The notes under the pieces: model-generated | Database searches by the model: none | What the model was told of the DNA's origin: nothing | Seen by the model: only the letters and a program-made list of their open reading frames with translations | Shown here: positions 1 through 7,032 of the stretch, piece after piece | How positions within the stretch are numbered: position 1 is the stretch's first letter | How the letters are laid out: every line of letters starts with the position of its first letter | Position numbers and translations under genes: made by a program | Origin: an uncultured Mollicutes bacterium | GTDB taxonomy: Bacteria; Bacillota_I; Bacilli_A; Acholeplasmatales; Anaeroplasmataceae | Reading direction: 5' to 3' | Assembly: GCA_900547045.1 (NCBI GenBank) | Contig: URFB01000026.1 | Coordinates: 1-10,958 of the forward strand | Length of the DNA: 10,958 nucleotides

Positions 1-3000
1 TCAATTTGCTTATTGTAATAATTTAAAACTAAATTCTTACTCATGCTCGTTGCTAGCTCAAACATTTTATTGCCATCCATTTTGGCTGACATTGACTGTG
101 ACATAAATAAAATCATTTGGCTCTTAGTATCTAATATCTTTTTAATTTCAAGTGTATCACATAGCTTATTTAGTAGCATTTCATGCATATAAACATCAAG
201 CTCCTTGTCATATTTACCAAAACGGTCTAATAGCTCTGACTGAAGGTCATATAAATCACTAAGTCTCTTAATTTTGGCAATACGCTTATGGATCTCAATT
301 TTAACATCCTCATTATTAATATAATCAGAAGAAATAAAACGGTTAGCATAGGCCTTAGTTAAGGATGGGTCCTTTGGCTTGGCTGGAAGCTCATATGGAT
401 TTTTAACCTTATGAAGCTCCTCATCAAGAATATGCAAATAAGTTTCAAGTCCTACCGTTTCGATAAAGCCTGATTGCTCATCACCTAAAATATCGCCCGC
501 TCCACGAATTGATAAATCGCGCATGGCAATTTTAAAGCCTGAGCCTAGCTCGTTAAATTCCTTAATAGTATCAAGACGCTTTAGAGCCTGATCAGATAAA
601 ATATAATTAGGCTCATACATTAAATAGGAATAGGCTATTTTATCGCTTCTTCCAACACGTCCACGAAGCTGATAAAGCTGAGATAAGCCTAGCCTATTGG
701 CATCATGAACAATTAAAGTATTAGCATCCGGAATATCAATTCCGGTTTCAATAATAGTTGTACAAACAAGCATATCATATTTTTTATCGATAAAATCGGT
801 AATGATACCCTCAAGCTCCTCCTTATCCATACCACCATGTCCTACACAAATACGACAATCAGGGACTAAAGCCTGTAAATGATGGGCAACATCATATATC
901 GTATCCTTAAAGTTATACATATAAAAGATCTGCCCATGACGGGTCATTTCACGCTCTATGGCATCCTTAATGATAAGCTCATTTCTTTCAAGCACATAGG
1001 TCTGAACTGGATACCTATTCTTTGGAGGTGTTTCAAGCATTGATAGGGTTTTAATTCCCATCATTGACATTTGAAGGGTACGAGGAATAGGGGTAGCTGA
1101 AAGAGTAATCGCATCGACATTGAGCTTAATTTCCTTTATTTTTTCCTTTTGGGTTACACCAAAGCGTTGTTCCTCATCGATGATTAAAAGACCTAAATCC
1201 TTATATTTAATATCCTTACCAAGAAGCTTATGCGTACCAATTACCACATCAACCTCACCAGATAACAAGCCTTCCTTAGTCGACTTGATTTGTGACGGCT
1301 TTTGAAGCCTATTTAGTAAATCAACTCTAACCCCAAAGCGCTCCATACGGTTTTTGAAGGTGAAATAATGCTGACGAGAAAGGATGGTCGTTGGAGCTAG
1401 CACCGCCACCTGCTTACCTGAGCAGACAGCCTTAAAGGCGGCACGTAGAGCGATTTCGGTTTTACCATAGCCTACATCACCACAAACTAAACGGTCCATT
1501 ACTCGATTTGATTCCATTTCACGCTTAATTTCAATAATCGCCTTCTTTTGGTCAGGTGTTAGCTCGTAGCCAAAATCAGCCTCAAATAAAACCTGATCAG
1601 GGCTATCAGGAGCGAAGGCATAGCCAACAGAGGCGCTACGGTTGGCATAAAGCTTAATTAAGCCTTGCGAAATATCCTGAAGCTTACGTCTTACCTTTTC
1701 CTTGGCCTGACTCCATTTCTTAGTACCTAGGGTTGAAAGCTTAATATTTTTTGCATCGCCTGCATTATATTTTTCAAGCGACGATATTTGCTCAAGAGGT
1801 ACATATAAATTATCACCATTATCATATTCAACCTTAATATAATCTCTTTTAATGCCTGAGGTTTCAAGCATTTGAAGCCCCCTATAAATACCGATACCAT
1901 AATCAAAATGAACAACATAATCGCCGATTTCAAGCTCATCATAATGGCTTATCTTACTAGTATTTTTATAAACAGACTTGTATTTTGTTTTTCTTGGCTC
2001 ATATTTAATATTAAATAGCGTCGCCTCATTTAATACAATTAGCTTAAGGCTATTTGATTTAAATGATGGAAGATAATCATTAAGTAAAATATTAATTTTG
2101 CCCTCCTCTATTTTCTTATCATTTCTTATCATTTCATAGCTGAAATGATTATCAAGAAGGGTTTGTTCTAAATGCTCAAAGCGAATTTGATTTTGAATCG
2201 TAATAATAATTGTATACTTCTTATAATTTTGATTTAAATATTTAATAATAGCCTCTTCATTAGCCTTTAAATCATCAGGAATAGAAATCTCATAATCAAT
2301 ACCCGTGCTAAAAACATTAACTACTCCCTCAGCTAAAACAGATGAGGCGGCTACTAATTCATCAAATTTCTTAAAATAATCTAAATCAAAAAGGAAGCGA
2401 CCCTCAAGATTATCACAATAATCCTTAATATCCTTAATCATTCTTTGATAGGAATCCTCACACTTTTTATAATCAATTAGATAAATTAAGGGATTGTTCA
2501 TAAAATCAATAATTGATTCGACGGGTGAGAAGAATTTCGCATAGCGCGTTAAATTATCGACATGGCTATGTGTCGTTAGATTTTCAATATCCTTATTGAT
2601 TTTTTCAAGCTCATATTCGCTTGGCTTCTTATCAAAAACAAATTGATTTAGCTTTTTAAGCGCTAGCTCTAAATCCTCATCATTATATAAAAGCTCAGAT
2701 ACCGGCGCAATTTTAAACTCATCAAGTGCCTCCCCAGATCTTTGGCTTTCAACATCAAAATATTTCATGGTATCAATTTCATCACCAAAAAGATCAATAC
2801 GAATCGGCTGAGAATAGTTAAGTGGGAAAATATCAATAATGGAACCACGATGAGAATATTCTCCCGTTTTAGTTACGGTATAGGAAAAGTGATATCCCAT
2901 GCGGTTAAGGCTTGAATAAAGCTTTTTTTCATCAATAATACTTGTCTTATTAATACTAAAGATTAAATCACGCCATAGCTCATGGCTTTGATTAAGCTTT

Positions 3001-3347
3001 AAAGAGCCTGTTAAGTTCGTTACGACCAAATAATCACTCTTATCTAAAAGAGAGATAAGGGTATTAATTCTTTCGTATTTAAAATCACCCTCAACATCAA
3101 TCATTTGCGCGGCTAAAAGCTCATCAGCTGGGAAGAATAAAACCTTATTTTCATCAAGCATTTGGGATGCCATCGAGTAGGCACGCTCAGCCTCATAAAG
3201 CGTTGGAAGAACACACAAAACACTTCTTTTACTTCTTAAAAAATCACATACGGCGTATGTAATCATAAAATTCATATTTTGATTTTTTAAATAAAGAGGG
3301 TATTTCGCTTCCATAGACTTAATCATATTAGAAATCGAATCATTCAT
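1..3347 (-). CDS. mfd: Transcription-repair coupling factor Mfd, 3' end cut by the window edge
   Basis: Mfd is an ATP-driven DNA translocase that pushes stalled RNA polymerase off damaged template and recruits UvrA for nucleotide excision repair. About 1115 codons are visible. Full-length Mfd is about 1150-1180 residues, so roughly 30-60 C-terminal residues lie beyond the window. In order: an N-terminal UvrB-like module (GEYSHRGSIIDIFP near residue 165), the RNA polymerase-interacting CarD-like domain from about residue 468 (ELEIGDYVVHFDYGIGIYRG), then a RecG-like helicase core with Walker A GDVGYGKT (about 623-630), DEEQ box (about 724-727), SATPIPRTL, and the QLRGRVGR motif. The start is the ATG at 3347, preceded by GAGGTGAT at good spacing. 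It lies 33 bases after the exchanger gene and is probably its co-transcribed partner. The frame is open from its start to the window edge. Confidence 0.96.
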   Translation of the reverse strand, partial: MNDSISNMIKSMEAKYPLYLKNQNMNFMITYAVCDFLRSKRSVLCVLPTLYEAERAYSMASQMLDENKVLFFPADELLAAQMIDVEGDFKYERINTLISLLDKSDYLVVTNLTGSLKLNQSHELWRDLIFSINKTSIIDEKKLYSSLNRMGYHFSYTVTKTGEYSHRGSIIDIFPLNYSQPIRIDLFGDEIDTMKYFDVESQRSGEALDEFKIAPVSELLYNDEDLELALKKLNQFVFDKKPSEYELEKINKDIENLTTHSHVDNLTRYAKFFSPVESIIDFMNNPLIYLIDYKKCEDSYQRMIKDIKDYCDNLEGRFLFDLDYFKKFDELVAASSVLAEGVVNVFSTGIDYEISIPDDLKANEEAIIKYLNQNYKKYTIIITIQNQIRFEHLEQTLLDNHFSYEMIRNDKKIEEGKINILLNDYLPSFKSNSLKLIVLNEATLFNIKYEPRKTKYKSVYKNTSKISHYDELEIGDYVVHFDYGIGIYRGLQMLETSGIKRDYIKVEYDNGDNLYVPLEQISSLEKYNAGDAKNIKLSTLGTKKWSQAKEKVRRKLQDISQGLIKLYANRSASVGYAFAPDSPDQVLFEADFGYELTPDQKKAIIEIKREMESNRVMDRLVCGDVGYGKTEIALRAAFKAVCSGKQVAVLAPTTILSRQHYFTFKNRMERFGVRVDLLNRLQKPSQIKSTKEGLLSGEVDVVIGTHKLLGKDIKYKDLGLLIIDEEQRFGVTQKEKIKEIKLNVDAITLSATPIPRTLQMSMMGIKTLSMLETPPKNRYPVQTYVLERNELIIKDAIEREMTRHGQIFYMYNFKDTIYDVAHHLQALVPDCRICVGHGGMDKEELEGIITDFIDKKYDMLVCTTIIETGIDIPDANTLIVHDANRLGLSQLYQLRGRVGRSDKIAYSYLMYEPNYILSDQALKRLDTIKEFNELGSGFKIAMRDLSIRGAGDILGDEQSGFIETVGLETYLHILDEELHKVKNPYELPAKPKDPSLTKAYANRFISSDYINNEDVKIEIHKRIAKIKRLSDLYDLQSELLDRFGKYDKELDVYMHEMLLNKLCDTLEIKKILDTKSQMILFMSQSMSAKMDGNKMFELATSMSKNLVLNYYNKQI

Positions 3348-3361
3348 TTTATCACCTCAAT

Positions 3362-3392
3362 AAAGAAAAGTAGGTAAAACCTACTCTTTCTT
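3362..3392 (-). terminator. Possible intrinsic terminator or attenuating hairpin between the exchanger gene and mfd
   Basis: A perfect 7-bp stem (AGTAGGT / ACCTACT, 3369-3385) with a 3-base loop spans the exchanger stop codon. It is extended by imperfectly paired AAAGAAA / TTTCTTT flanks, so the minus transcript ends the hairpin with a U-rich tail. It sits directly before the mfd ribosome binding site, so it would only partly reduce read-through into mfd if it works. The A/T-rich flanks make it potentially active in both directions. Confidence 0.45.
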
Positions 3393-4523
3393 TTGTTTAT
3401 GGATTATTCCATTAATAATAGCATATGCAAAAATCAAACCATATATTATAAACATAGCGGTTAAAGCCCAGAAGGCATCGTGGCCTATAAGGGTTCTTAT
3501 AATTAAATAAACTAAATAAATTAGATAGGAAGCCAGTAAAATAAAGCCTCCCACCTTATTAATACGACCAAAGAGTGCAAAGACAAAGACTAAAGCAGTT
3601 GCGATAAGCATTACTACCATATCTACCCAAATTTGGTTACCGACCGTTATAGGATTAACAGCACTAGCAATACCAATTACAAATAAAATGTTAAAGATAT
3701 TAGAGCCAATTACATTACCAAGGGCAATATCATTTTGGCCCTTCTTAGCCGCTACAATTGAGGTTACAAGCTCAGGAAGAGATGTACCAACCGCAACAAT
3801 GGTAAGACCAACTAAAGCCTCAACTAAATCACGATTTAGATTAGCTGCACTACCTATACCATAAGCAATGTTCTTAGCACCGTAAACAACCGCTTCTCCA
3901 CCAGCAACAATTCCAGCAGCGCCTAAGATAACAAAGATAATTGATTTTAAAAGTGACATTTCCTCAATCTCTTCGCCCTCAGCCTCGGAAGGATTTTTCT
4001 TGTTAGAAAAAATTAAATACACAACATATAAAATACTACCAACAATAAAAATGATACCTTCCCATCTTAAAATAGCATATGAGCTAGCTCCGCCCTTATT
4101 AAGACCAAAGCATAGAGTAAAAATTGCAAATAAAATAGAAACACCAATTAAAATAGGATATTCCTTTTTACATACACTTTTTTTAATAACAATTGGTGTA
4201 AATACCGCACTAAAGCCTAGTACAATTAATAAATTACAAGTATTAGACCCTACAATATTTCCCATCGCAACATTAGCATTACCACCATTAATAAGGCATG
4301 ATATTGAATCACTTACAGATACGGCAAGCTCGGGACAGCTCGTACCAAAGGCTACAACTGTAAGACCAATTATCATTGGTGATATATGAAGCTTTTTAGC
4401 TAAAGAGGCAGATCCTCCAACAAAAAAATCCGAGAACTTAACTAAAAAGAAAATTCCCGCTACAAGCAGTGCTACACATAGTATCCAATTATACCAAGCA
4501 CCCATATTTAAATCTAGTAACAT
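3381..4523 (-). CDS. Calcium/sodium antiporter, Ca2+:cation antiporter superfamily (YrbG/CaxA type)
   Basis: A 380-residue integral membrane protein that in this family exchanges Ca2+ for Na+ (or H+) across the cytoplasmic membrane. The two inverted alpha repeats are plain. Repeat 1 has GLTVVAFGTSCPELAVSV (53-70) and GNIVGSNTCN (88-97); repeat 2 has GLTIVAVGTSLPELVTSI (239-256) and GNVIGSNIFN (269-278). The ion-binding glutamates of the GTSxPE motifs are E65 and E251, and the GSN asparagines are N94 and N275. Hydrophobic segments suggest about ten membrane helices. An acidic loop (residues about 179-188, SEAEGEEIEE) joins the halves. The ATG is preceded by GAGGTG at five bases. It lies between ndk and mfd with 33-base gaps on each side, suggesting one transcript. 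The counter-ion cannot be decided from sequence alone. Confidence 0.93.
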   Translation of the reverse strand: MLLDLNMGAWYNWILCVALLVAGIFFLVKFSDFFVGGSASLAKKLHISPMIIGLTVVAFGTSCPELAVSVSDSISCLINGGNANVAMGNIVGSNTCNLLIVLGFSAVFTPIVIKKSVCKKEYPILIGVSILFAIFTLCFGLNKGGASSYAILRWEGIIFIVGSILYVVYLIFSNKKNPSEAEGEEIEEMSLLKSIIFVILGAAGIVAGGEAVVYGAKNIAYGIGSAANLNRDLVEALVGLTIVAVGTSLPELVTSIVAAKKGQNDIALGNVIGSNIFNILFVIGIASAVNPITVGNQIWVDMVVMLIATALVFVFALFGRINKVGGFILLASYLIYLVYLIIRTLIGHDAFWALTAMFIIYGLIFAYAIINGIIHKQKKE

Positions 4524-4546
4524 CCTAACACCTCACGCAAAAGACA

Positions 4547-4562
4547 CTTTAGTTTCCTAAAG
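4547..4562 (-). other. Small GNRA-capped hairpin after the ndk stop codon
   Basis: On the minus strand, CTTTAG-GAAA-CTAAAG forms a 6-bp stem with a GAAA tetraloop and includes the ndk stop codon. It is not followed directly by a U run (TGTCTTTTG follows), so it is a poor terminator. At most it is a weak attenuation or RNA-stability element in the ndk-exchanger gap. It may be chance in AT-rich DNA. Confidence 0.2.
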
Positions 4563-4994
4563 CCTCTCTGTTTTTTCCTTTAAATAATAAAATAATGCAA
4601 TTTCACGTTGCGTATCTAGCTCAAGCATTGTATTTCCAACCTTAGTTTTACTTGAGCAATGCAAAATATTACGCATTACATCCGTTTTTAAATTAAACTC
4701 AATATTTAAGCTATGCCTTAAATCCTCAACAATTCTTCTTATGGCTGGAACAGCATCCTCACCCTCAAAAATCATTCCAAAGGCTGGACCCGATGATAAA
4801 TATGATACCAGCTCACCATAATATGGCTTAATTTGTTTTTCAATATAATGAAGCTTAGCACATTCCTCATCATAATAGATATATGATGAATCTGCAAGCC
4901 TATAGCCTTTAGCAGTTATTTCACTGATTGTTTTTTCAACCACCTCAGGCTTAGTAAATCCTGGCTTTACCATCACATAGCATTGTTCAATCAT
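4557..4994 (-). CDS. ndk: Divergent nucleoside-diphosphate kinase
   Basis: Nucleoside-diphosphate kinases move the gamma-phosphate of ATP to NDPs through a phosphohistidine. This 145-residue protein keeps the family frame: the N-terminal strand with lysine (VMVKPG, K10), ELVSYLSSGPAFGMIFEGEDAV (61-82), the catalytic-histidine segment MRNILHCSS (H112 in the position of the active-site His), and the closing REIALFYY. It is divergent. The usual KPD is KPG, NVIHGSD is NILHCSS, and the stretch normally reading GTIRGDFG, which supplies a nucleotide-binding arginine, is EFNLKT here with no arginine. The ATG is preceded by GGAG at eight bases and a good promoter. It is the first gene of a probable ndk-exchanger-mfd unit. 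Family membership is confident; full activity is less so. Confidence 0.85.
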   Translation of the reverse strand: MIEQCYVMVKPGFTKPEVVEKTISEITAKGYRLADSSYIYYDEECAKLHYIEKQIKPYYGELVSYLSSGPAFGMIFEGEDAVPAIRRIVEDLRHSLNIEFNLKTDVMRNILHCSSKTKVGNTMLELDTQREIALFYYLKEKTERL

Positions 4995-5009
4995 AAAATC
5001 AACTCCATC

Positions 5010-5024
5010 TGCTATAATATAGCA
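5010..5024. promoter_or_regulatory. Palindrome over the -10 element of the ndk promoter
   Basis: TGCTATATTATAGCA is a perfect 7+1+7 inverted repeat overlapping the -10 hexamer (5016-5021) and reaching toward the transcript start. This is a usual place for a repressor operator. It could also be chance in AT-rich sequence, since a -10 element is itself AT-rich. No second copy was noticed in the window. Confidence 0.3.
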
Positions 5025-5044
5025 TATTTAAAATATTTTGTCTA
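5016..5044 (-). promoter_or_regulatory. Sigma-A-type promoter for ndk
   Basis: On the minus strand, TAGACA (5039-5044, five of six bases matching TTGACA) is followed by exactly 17 bases and then TATATT (5016-5021). Transcription should start near 5009, giving a leader of about 15 bases that holds only the GGAG ribosome binding site (5003-5006). It lies downstream of the terminator at 5253-5286, so the ndk unit is transcribed separately from the fhs unit. Confidence 0.65.
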
Positions 5045-5252
5045 TTTTATTAAAGCTCAAAAATAATAAAATGATTATGTTTAAAATTCTCTTTAAATTA
5101 ATTTTTTTTCATGAGATTAAAGGAATGCTTCTAATAATTTGTATCCATTATTTTGAAATTATTGCTCGCAATAAATAGCTGCTCATCTTTCTTTAGTATT
5201 GCTTTAATTTTAGTATTTATTTTATATTTAGCTATAAATTTCACACAATACC
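5045..5252. other. Intergenic stretch with no supported gene
   Basis: Together with the ndk promoter and the upstream terminator, this forms a gap of about 305 bases between the ndk start and the PEPCK-like stop codon. The sequence is strongly AT-rich. I see no tRNA, no good hairpin and no ORF with a ribosome binding site. The only reading frame of note is a 51-codon minus-strand ORF (5131-5286) whose ATG lies inside the terminator stem and has no ribosome binding site. Confidence 0.6.
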
Positions 5253-5286
5253 TAAAAATGGTAAGTAACCTAAGGCTACCTACCAT
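5253..5286 (-). terminator. Strong intrinsic terminator after the PEPCK-like gene
   Basis: The minus-strand RNA folds into a 13-bp stem without mismatch (AUGGUAGGUAGCC paired with GGUUACUUACCAU, loop UUA), followed by a U run. Two of the pairs are G-U on the minus strand and would be A-C mismatches on the plus strand, so it is built for minus-strand transcripts. It begins 13 bases after the stop codon of the PEPCK-like gene and closes the fhs operon. Confidence 0.88.
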
Positions 5287-5299
5287 AATTAAATTATTT

Positions 5300-7021
5300 T
5301 TATTTTTCGTTAGTATCTAATACCTTAAATAGATATTTAGCTACATTATGAGGGCCTTCATGCTCAAGGCCTGGAATTGCAAGTCTTGTATGAATCTCAC
5401 CTACTGGCTTATGATTTTTAAATAAGCATGCAAAATACTCATCAAGCAATGGATTACAAAGCTCTTGATTTTGAGTTGGTCCAAATGGATTAGCAAAATA
5501 GCTTGTTACTAGACCCTTTTCACTTGTTGTACCCTTAGCAACACGCGCTCCTGCCTTAAAGCATTCAATTGCCTCATGCTCATTATCAAATAAATGAACA
5601 ACCTCTTTATCCTCGCTATAGTTATTAGCGTAGAATACCATATCTACCTCATAGCCCTTCATAATTTGAGGATAGGTTGAAACGGGAAGAACAATTCTTG
5701 AATTAACCTTATCAGGGTTTAAGAAAATAGCACGATCCATTTCTTTATAGGCATAGCCATTTTCAAGGTCATCTAGACGAACAAAGGCACCTGTTTCTGT
5801 ACCATAGGCCAAAACCTTACCATTTTCAATCTTAAAAGTACCCATATCATCAAATACGGTTTGCATAGACACAATATTTTTTCCTGCAACCATTCTTAAG
5901 GCCTCAAGTGATTCTGATTTTCCAGCACCACTATCGCCAATTAATACAACCGTCTTCTTCTTACCATTTTTTAGAGTAATATTTTGACAGGCTCCATGAA
6001 TAGGTAGGAAGCCATGCTTAATTTGCTTAACATTATGAAGCGTTAGAAGCATTTTTTTCATATAGCCGAAATAATCAATTTCCTCACCATATGGTGCAAG
6101 ACCAATATAAATATCATTTTCCTTATCATAGTAATAACGTGATTTACCCTCAACTGGCGCTCCAAAGATATAGATTAAATCCGGCTTTTTACCATTTATT
6201 TCCTCCATATGAACAAATTCAAATAAATTAGATAGAGCAATACCATGGCTCATATAATCACGATGGAAATAAACATAGGCAAGGCTAGCTCCTACGTGAG
6301 CTGGGTAGCAATACCAGTCATTGACATCAAAGCTTAAATCCTTAAACTCATTTTGTTCAGTCTCAAAATAGGTACCAGTTCTCGTGTTTCTTTTACTATA
6401 GCTAATAAATGTTGGCTTAATTAGCACTGAGTCAATAAAAGGAAGACCCGAAAGATTTTGATACATTGGATAATCCTTTGTCCAATTATTATCACAAATT
6501 GATAATGAAGCGTTAATTCCCGCAGCTAGCTGACGGTAAATATGGAAATTAGTTCCTTGAACCTTTTGAGAAATTGAACGATATACCTTTAAAATTAAAG
6601 CGTTAAATTCCTCATTAGCCTCAATAAAGCTTAAGGATTCAAGGCTATTACGATTAGCCTCACTACGCATTAGACCATAGCGTTCTAGATGACGCCAATA
6701 ATCATAGAAATTTTCAACTAATGCATATAGATTTTCATGCTGAAGTAAAATCTTTTTATAGGCATCTGACATTTCCATTACTTCCTTAATAGAAAATGAA
6801 AGTAAGAATTTAAACATATTGATATATGATTTAACCGGATTTCTTGCAATCTTAATTAAACCAATTAGGCTTTCATTCTTCGTACGGTTAAGATGCTTTA
6901 AATAGCCCTCCCATACACGTGCAAATGCTTCACTAGATAAAACCTCACTTTCGGTTTTACAATATGATTCACTAAAATTAATAATAATTGATTTGTCATT
7001 TAAAATATATTTCTCTTCCAT
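5300..7021 (-). CDS. PEP-carboxykinase-fold protein with HPr-kinase-like P-loop, function unknown
   Basis: A 573-residue protein whose C-terminal half follows the ATP-dependent PEP carboxykinase core. IKHGFLPIHGACQN (334-347) aligns with the lysine/histidine metal-binding region (K335, H342). The P-loop is GDSGAGKSE (362-370), closer to HPr kinase/phosphorylase than to the carboxykinase GLSGTGKTT. FDDMGTF (390-396) matches the metal-binding DD block, NSR (440-442) matches the NTR segment, and the 490-550 region resembles the carboxykinase AGTERG-to-end part. The first 200 or so residues, largely helical-looking, match nothing I recognise. No signal peptide or membrane segment is evident. AGGAGG lies five bases before the ATG and overlaps the fhs stop codon, so it is likely translationally coupled to fhs and shares its guanine riboswitch. 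It could be a carboxykinase variant, a small-molecule kinase or a protein kinase; the sequence does not decide. Confidence 0.75.
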   Translation of the reverse strand: MEEKYILNDKSIIINFSESYCKTESEVLSSEAFARVWEGYLKHLNRTKNESLIGLIKIARNPVKSYINMFKFLLSFSIKEVMEMSDAYKKILLQHENLYALVENFYDYWRHLERYGLMRSEANRNSLESLSFIEANEEFNALILKVYRSISQKVQGTNFHIYRQLAAGINASLSICDNNWTKDYPMYQNLSGLPFIDSVLIKPTFISYSKRNTRTGTYFETEQNEFKDLSFDVNDWYCYPAHVGASLAYVYFHRDYMSHGIALSNLFEFVHMEEINGKKPDLIYIFGAPVEGKSRYYYDKENDIYIGLAPYGEEIDYFGYMKKMLLTLHNVKQIKHGFLPIHGACQNITLKNGKKKTVVLIGDSGAGKSESLEALRMVAGKNIVSMQTVFDDMGTFKIENGKVLAYGTETGAFVRLDDLENGYAYKEMDRAIFLNPDKVNSRIVLPVSTYPQIMKGYEVDMVFYANNYSEDKEVVHLFDNEHEAIECFKAGARVAKGTTSEKGLVTSYFANPFGPTQNQELCNPLLDEYFACLFKNHKPVGEIHTRLAIPGLEHEGPHNVAKYLFKVLDTNEK

Positions 7022-7026
7022 AAAAT

Positions 7027-7032
7027 CCTCCT
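7027..7032 (-). promoter_or_regulatory. Ribosome binding site overlapping the fhs stop codon
   Basis: AGGAGG sits five bases before the ATG at 7021, and its first two bases are the last two of the fhs TAG stop (7031-7033). Ribosomes ending fhs would be placed to start the PEPCK-like gene, which supports coupled expression. Confidence 0.85.

Noticed and set aside
1120..1305. 61-codon plus-strand ORF
   Set aside because: It is antisense to the conserved helicase core of mfd.
1727..1942. 71-codon minus-strand ORF
   Set aside because: It lies in a different frame within mfd, over the polymerase-interacting domain, whose own frame is open and conserved.
4000..4389. 129-codon plus-strand ORF
   Set aside because: It lies antisense inside the well-supported exchanger gene; its length follows from the composition of the opposite strand.
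5131..5286. 51-codon minus-strand ORF in the gap before ndk
   Set aside because: Its ATG lies in the stem of the terminator and has no ribosome binding site. The sequence is AT-rich and matches nothing I know, so chance is the better explanation.
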